From Erysipelotrichaceae bacterium (GTDB lineage Bacteria > Bacillota_I > Bacilli_A > Erysipelotrichales > Erysipelotrichaceae), in contig JAFRIE010000029.1 in the NCBI GenBank assembly GCA_017432885.1, positions 1 through 64,000 on the forward strand: a stretch of DNA of 64,000 nucleotides. Direction: 5' to 3'. Position 1 is the stretch's first letter. Each line of letters starts with the position of its first letter. The position numbers were made by a program, and so were the translations under genes. Shown here in pieces: positions 59,853-64,000 of this stretch. The notes under the pieces are model-generated. The model ran no database searches. It worked only from the letters and a program-made list of their open reading frames with translations, and had not been told where the DNA came from.

Positions 59853-60361
59853 TGGCAGAGAAAAGTATCGATATGTTTAAGCTTGTTGAGGAAGTAGAGA
59901 AGCAGAAGGCGATGGACATCGATGCGATCTTCTCCGACCTTGATTCAGTCAAGAACGAAGAGATCAGCACGGTAAAGAAGAAGGTCTATACTTCACAGAC
60001 TTCCACTTCGGCAGTCGTAAACAAGCCGCGTATTCCGGATCAGATCGGCAGCTATCAGACCCGTTTTGAAGCGTTTCGGGGTGTCATTGAACATGTCTAT
60101 TACGGCGTAAACAATGCCAACGTCTATGTGGAAGGACACCGCGATGCTCTGGAAAAATACTACAAGGACGCCTATAACAATTCCAAGGATCTGTATGTGA
60201 TCGAAGCCAGAGTCAACGACGAGATCAATCGTTACGGCACGCATTCCCAGCTTTATGAAAAGGGATACTACGACGGACTGTTCTATGTCCTGAAAGCTTT
60301 GAAACGTTCCAAGGAACTGCTGATGGCTAAACTGAACAGTGAGATAAGCAGGAACCTTTAA
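59852..60361 (+). CDS. Unknown helical protein in the XpaC-AAA operon, 169 aa
   Basis: ATG 59852 overlaps the stop of the XpaC-like gene (TGATG), and AAGGAG lies 9 nt upstream. The protein is soluble. Residues 1-25 form an acidic helix (IDMFKLVEEVEKQKAMDIDA), then a Ser/Thr-rich linker of about 30 residues. A tyrosine-rich helical domain follows (YQTRFEAFRGVIEHVYYGVN, RDALEKYYKDAYNNSKDLY, YYDGLFYVLKALKRSKELLM). I do not recognise it. It ends 1 nt before the AAA+ gene, so it is probably an adaptor between the membrane protein and the ATPase; that is inference from position only. Confidence 0.7.
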   Translation: MAEKSIDMFKLVEEVEKQKAMDIDAIFSDLDSVKNEEISTVKKKVYTSQTSTSAVVNKPRIPDQIGSYQTRFEAFRGVIEHVYYGVNNANVYVEGHRDALEKYYKDAYNNSKDLYVIEARVNDEINRYGTHSQLYEKGYYDGLFYVLKALKRSKELLMAKLNSEISRNL

Positions 60362-60362
60362 T

Positions 60363-62351
60363 ATGAACAGGCACGAAGAAAAAGAAAAAATGATGGATGA
60401 GCTTTTCTCTAAAAAGAGAAGCTTTTCAAATATCTACAATGATTCTGTCGATATTCTGAAAGATACGGAAAGTGAACTGAACCGGATCCTGGCACAGAAT
60501 CAGAAAGACATTGAAGAACTGACGAAGAAGTTTAATTATTCGGATGACGATCTGAAGAGACTAAAGGCTGATATCGAAAAGGACTTCAACATTTCGATCG
60601 ATACGCCGGAAACGGTCGTACTGGGCAAGGCTTCCAAGGAAGTCTTTGACAATATCTATAAGGATCTTTCTGACAAGGTCATCGGTCAGGATGAAGCCTG
60701 TAAGGCTTTTACGACGGCTTTCAGAAGACCGTATGTCATCGGCAGCGATCCGAAGAAGATCCGCAACAGCATCATTCTGTATGGAAGCAACGGTACGGGA
60801 AGATACCAGATGGTTACGGAAATGGGCCAGCTGCTGAAGCAGTACGGCTTAAGCGTTTCATCTGAAGTCTATGTTCTGGACATGTCAAGATACCAGTCCA
60901 CTTCCCAGGAAGTCCTGTTCCTGCAGGACATCTATGTCGCCTTATCCGGCAAGAATCCAATCATTCTGATCGAGAAGTTCGAAGAAGCTTCTCCGGTATT
61001 CAACAGGATGCTGGCGGAACTTGTGCTGGAAGGGACCTGTGTCTTAAGCAAGCGCTATACGCTCAAAAACAATCAGCTGATCGAAGCGACCACGACCCTT
61101 TCGGGAGATGTCATCGATCGTCTGAACGGCAACGACAAGATCCTGGTCTTTGTCTCGGAAAAGAATCCGACCAAGATCATGGATATCTTCGGCAAGTCTT
61201 TCATCGACAAGATCGATGACAAAGTACAGACAAAGAAACTGGATGAAGAAGCGCTGAGACTGATTATCGATCAGCTGGTCGAATCGCTGGAAAGCAGATG
61301 TAAGAATCAGCTGGAGATCGATCTGAAGGCAGACAAGTCGATCCACGAGTATCTGCATTCGATTTATGAACCGAATGACGGCAAGGATTCGATCTCACCG
61401 ATGGTACAGAAGATCTACAACGAAATGGTCGATGTAGCTCTGAAATACGACGATCTTAACAGCGCACAGCTTCGTTATGAAGAGGGTGTTAAGGTCAGTT
61501 TCAATGATCTTACCATGGATCTGGATGTTATCGATGATGCCAAGGCGGAAAGAGAAGAAATACAGAAAGAACTGGACGATATCGTCGGTCTGGACTTCGT
61601 AAAGAACTATCTGCTTTCCCTGGAGAATCTGATCAAGATTAACCAGATCCGTAAGCAGAAAGGTCTTAAGACCAACGAGATCTCAAAACATATGATCTTT
61701 ACCGGAAACCCTGGAACAGGCAAAACGACGATTGCCAGACTGGTATCTAGAATGATGAAAGCCTGCGGTATCCTGAAACAGGGCCAGTTGGTAGAAGTGA
61801 CCAGAGCCGATTTGGTCGGCAAGTATGTCGGTCATACCGCTCCGCTTACGATGTCGGTCATTCAGTCTGCCCTGGGCGGTGTTCTGTTTATCGATGAAGC
61901 GTATTCCTTATACAGAGGCAAGGATGATTCCTTCGGTCTGGAAGCGATCGATACGCTGGTAAAAGCCATGGAAGACCACCGCGATGATCTAATCGTCATT
62001 CTGGCAGGCTATACGAAAGAAATGAAAGAATTCCTGGAGGCGAACTCCGGTCTGAAATCAAGATTTGCGAATATCATCGAATTCTCCGACTATACCGGTG
62101 AAGAACTGATGCTGATTGCGAAATCGATTGCCAAGGGCAAGGACTATGTCATCGCCGATGATGTATTAAGACCTTTGCAGGACTATTTCACGTTAATTCA
62201 GGCAAAGGGCGATCCGAATTCAGGCAACGGCCGTCTGGCTAGAAATCTGGTTGAAGACGCGATCCTGAACCAGTCCAAGCGACTGCTGGAACATCCGGAT
62301 GAACAGATGAACATGCTGGAGAGGGTAGACTTCAATCTGGGAGAAAAATAA
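60363..62351 (+). CDS. Double AAA+ protein with one degenerate and one CbbX/SpoVK-like ATPase domain
   Basis: A 662-aa protein. Residues 1-80 are charged and coiled-coil-like. The first AAA+ domain (about 95-330, ClpB-like: VIGQDEACKAFTTAFRRPYV) has a broken Walker A (G141-SNGTG-R147-Y148, no Lys/Thr) and a broken Walker B (I203-E204-K205), so it should not hydrolyse ATP. The second domain (about 410-650) is CbbX/SpoVK-like and intact: GNPGTGKTT with Lys454, VLFIDEAYSL with Asp511-Glu512, and a pore-loop-like GKYVG. It would act as a ring remodeller with a scaffold D1. It starts 1 nt after the 169-aa gene and ends before a terminator. Confidence 0.85.
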   Translation: MNRHEEKEKMMDELFSKKRSFSNIYNDSVDILKDTESELNRILAQNQKDIEELTKKFNYSDDDLKRLKADIEKDFNISIDTPETVVLGKASKEVFDNIYKDLSDKVIGQDEACKAFTTAFRRPYVIGSDPKKIRNSIILYGSNGTGRYQMVTEMGQLLKQYGLSVSSEVYVLDMSRYQSTSQEVLFLQDIYVALSGKNPIILIEKFEEASPVFNRMLAELVLEGTCVLSKRYTLKNNQLIEATTTLSGDVIDRLNGNDKILVFVSEKNPTKIMDIFGKSFIDKIDDKVQTKKLDEEALRLIIDQLVESLESRCKNQLEIDLKADKSIHEYLHSIYEPNDGKDSISPMVQKIYNEMVDVALKYDDLNSAQLRYEEGVKVSFNDLTMDLDVIDDAKAEREEIQKELDDIVGLDFVKNYLLSLENLIKINQIRKQKGLKTNEISKHMIFTGNPGTGKTTIARLVSRMMKACGILKQGQLVEVTRADLVGKYVGHTAPLTMSVIQSALGGVLFIDEAYSLYRGKDDSFGLEAIDTLVKAMEDHRDDLIVILAGYTKEMKEFLEANSGLKSRFANIIEFSDYTGEELMLIAKSIAKGKDYVIADDVLRPLQDYFTLIQAKGDPNSGNGRLARNLVEDAILNQSKRLLEHPDEQMNMLERVDFNLGEK

Positions 62352-62377
62352 AGTACAGGAATGATCCTGTACTTTTT
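62350..62377. terminator. Terminator of the XpaC-AAA operon
   Basis: AAGTACAGGA (62351-62360), ATGA, TCCTGTACTT (62365-62374) and T-run; also usable by the convergent minus-strand gene. Confidence 0.88.
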
Positions 62378-62399
62378 GTTTGAATCTGTATCGGAGGAA

Positions 62400-64000
62400 C
62401 TAATCCGTATCTATCTCTTCTTCGTCTTCTGCGTCTATGGCCGCCGGAACCAGTCTTGGCATGATTACCCGGGTAGCGGTACTGGCAAGCGTGGCAATAG
62501 CGGCATAGTAGGTTCCCAAGGATATGATATGACTTAGGAAAGTCGTCCCGTTGATCTCGTTGTTCATCAGCAGGATGCCGGACAGGAAGAGCAGCAGCGC
62601 TCCCATGAATGTCCTTCTAGGAAGTGCAAACGATGTGGTGACCATCAGGATGGCGGCACACAGATACAGCATAGCTACGATTCTCAGGATACCGTATTCT
62701 CCTTTAATGTAGGAAAGAAGAACAACGCCAATCAGCGAAAGCACGAAACAGATGGCGATTTGCTTCCTGTCCGGTTTCTCTTCCTGAATGAATCCGTAGC
62801 TGAGTGTCAGATAGGCTGAAATGTGTAAGAATGCTCCCATCAGCATGTTTACGGTCATGACCGTATCCGCAAACATCAGAATGATCAGCGAGATCATGAT
62901 CATCAGTACCAGTCTGTTTTTGTTGTGTAGATAACCGATCAGGGAGATGGCAACCGAGATCAGACCGATGATCAGCTTGAAATAGAGGACAAGATTTTTG
63001 GATTCCGGGAATAATGCCTTGTAGAATTCCATGATGATAAATAGCAGGAAGATCGTAAAGACACAAAGGAACGGAAGGGCTCTGTATTTTCTTCCCTGAG
63101 GGATCCAGCCCTTTCTGACCATGCGTTCGAAACGGATCCTGCCGACCAGGTAGACCAGCTGGAAAAGCACGATCGAGATGACGGCCATTACTGCAGCCAG
63201 GAAGTAGATGACCGCATCGCGCCAGTAAATGGTAGTCGGATTTGAACGGGTCAGGTTGATCGTGACGGAGGTATCTACGGTATATTCCTGCAGGTTGTAC
63301 TTTTCTTCTTCGAAAGGATGATCGGTGATGATCTCCCTGTTTCCGTCCGCAGTGTATTTTACCTTCAGGCCGTCGCCGTCGCGTAAGGAATAATCGAAGA
63401 AATACAGCTTGTCATTGGCGAATCTGCCGATCGTATAGTTGAATTCAAAGAAGTTGATATTGTCGTCTACCTTAGGACAGGTATAGATGCTGTATTCCCT
63501 GTCTTTTGGAATCATGGCTACGACTGAATCGTCTATGTATAAAAGATACTTGTTGCCTTCCGGCGTCACTCTTTCGTTTTCCTTGATCTGTACGCTGTAT
63601 TCGTCGTTTTCTTTCGTGTAGATCGGTTTTATCGATTCGATCTGTTCTCCCTTGTCGTTGTATAGATAGACATCCGCAGGAGAATAGATGTAGACCATAT
63701 TGTAATTCAGATGTTCGTTGTACAGTTGCTCCGGGTCATCGGTCGAGAAGATCCAGGAAATATACAGTTCCGGGGTATGCGCCTGGACCACATTGGCGGC
63801 AGTGGAGGCGTTCCGGTTCCATCCCCGGAAGACGCTGTTGTTGCCGATGTAGTCCTGCATCAGCAGTACCATGTAGTTGAGCAGGGCATTGGCCTCGTAC
63901 TGGTTTTCTTTATTGATTAGTACAGGGTCATTGGCCATGTCCAGTAAATTGGAAAGGATCGTGACAGGATCTCTGTTTTCCCAGATATGGATCAGTTTGT
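62400..64000 (-). CDS. Large membrane protein with extracellular domain and seven or more C-terminal helices, 5' end outside the window
   Basis: The frame is open to the right edge on the minus strand, so the N-terminus is missing; at least 533 residues are visible. The first about 290 form a soluble, Tyr/Asn-rich domain with strand-rich segments (YNMVYIYSPADVYLYNDKG, YSIYTCPKV, TVDTSVTINLTRS). A membrane helix is at the start of the transmembrane part (AVIYFLAAVMAVISIVLFQL), followed by about seven more. It ends in an acidic tail (DAEDEEEIDTD). The later helices recall YhhN-like proteins (FADTVMTVNMLMGAFLHISAY), but the match is weak. No function is claimed. Confidence 0.7.
   Translation of the reverse strand, partial: KLIHIWENRDPVTILSNLLDMANDPVLINKENQYEANALLNYMVLLMQDYIGNNSVFRGWNRNASTAANVVQAHTPELYISWIFSTDDPEQLYNEHLNYNMVYIYSPADVYLYNDKGEQIESIKPIYTKENDEYSVQIKENERVTPEGNKYLLYIDDSVVAMIPKDREYSIYTCPKVDDNINFFEFNYTIGRFANDKLYFFDYSLRDGDGLKVKYTADGNREIITDHPFEEEKYNLQEYTVDTSVTINLTRSNPTTIYWRDAVIYFLAAVMAVISIVLFQLVYLVGRIRFERMVRKGWIPQGRKYRALPFLCVFTIFLLFIIMEFYKALFPESKNLVLYFKLIIGLISVAISLIGYLHNKNRLVLMIMISLIILMFADTVMTVNMLMGAFLHISAYLTLSYGFIQEEKPDRKQIAICFVLSLIGVVLLSYIKGEYGILRIVAMLYLCAAILMVTTSFALPRRTFMGALLLFLSGILLMNNEINGTTFLSHIISLGTYYAAIATLASTATRVIMPRLVPAAIDAEDEEEIDTD

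Noticed and set aside
1-64000. CRISPR arrays, insertion sequences, prophage or attachment sites
   Set aside because: I saw no spaced direct-repeat array, transposase, integrase or phage structural gene. The two tRNA genes are intact and show no duplicated 3' end.

Overview
The window looks like chromosome from a Gram-positive Firmicute, most likely a gut member of the Erysipelotrichales. The GC content appears to be in the high forties. Most starts carry strong AGGAGG-type ribosome binding sites, lipoproteins have Gram-positive lipoboxes, and central metabolism uses a PPi-dependent phosphofructokinase, ATP-type PEP carboxykinase and a family II pyrophosphatase. The family-level placement is inference from gene content. 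No rRNA, CRISPR array, prophage, transposase or integrase was seen.

Layout. 0-6.7 kb: accessory-type genes, including the tail of an AraC/GyrI-type regulator, an XRE regulator, two GNAT/unknown blocks, a broken lipoprotein, an AlkX/YcaQ-like DNA glycosylase and a DMT exporter. 6.8-10.8 kb: an ABC importer operon of the iron(III)/sugar-phosphate type with a near-perfect CcpA cre site over its promoter. 12.5-19.1 kb: a J-domain-like TPR giant paired with an HscC-type Hsp70, then a DUF1848 cysteine-rich protein and an unknown. 19.1-22.9 kb: a magnesium module with a leader peptide and attenuator, an MgtA P-type ATPase, and an MgtE-like sensor protein lacking the pore. 23-25.9 kb: ornithine catabolism (P5C dehydrogenase and ornithine aminotransferase). 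26-30.4 kb: a phosphate regulon (PhoP/PhoR and an Na/Pi cotransporter), each unit preceded by 11-bp-spaced TTTACA repeats that look like Pho boxes.

30.5-37.8 kb: nucleoside phosphorylase, GNAT, a 51-codon gene, a PdxA homologue, a lipobox-bearing family II pyrophosphatase, PlsY, tRNA-Val(CAC), PPi-PFK, tRNA-Ala(GGC) and a YcxB-like protein. 37.9-46.7 kb: an ascorbate-type PTS on the minus strand, pckA, rlmD, an acetyltransferase, a DUF3781 gene interrupted by an in-frame amber codon, an ECF S component, gpmA and a nucleoside hydrolase. 46.8-52.5 kb: the pseudouridine catabolic pair (HTH-PfkB kinase and PsuG), a HAD phosphatase, RarA, an aminotransferase and GtrA. 52.6-64 kb: a cell-envelope block with a DUF4153 protein, a membrane PASTA-repeat protein, an FtsX-type ABC exporter, a charged helical protein, and a three-gene operon of XpaC-like protein, unknown protein and a double AAA+ protein with one dead and one intact ATPase domain. 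It ends in a large membrane protein cut by the window edge.

The most interesting parts are the magnesium leader/attenuator, the XpaC-AAA operon, the HscC/J-TPR pair, the Pho boxes, the extracytoplasmic-looking pyrophosphatase, and a recurring class of genes whose -10 element sits 6-7 nt from the start codon, suggesting leaderless mRNAs.
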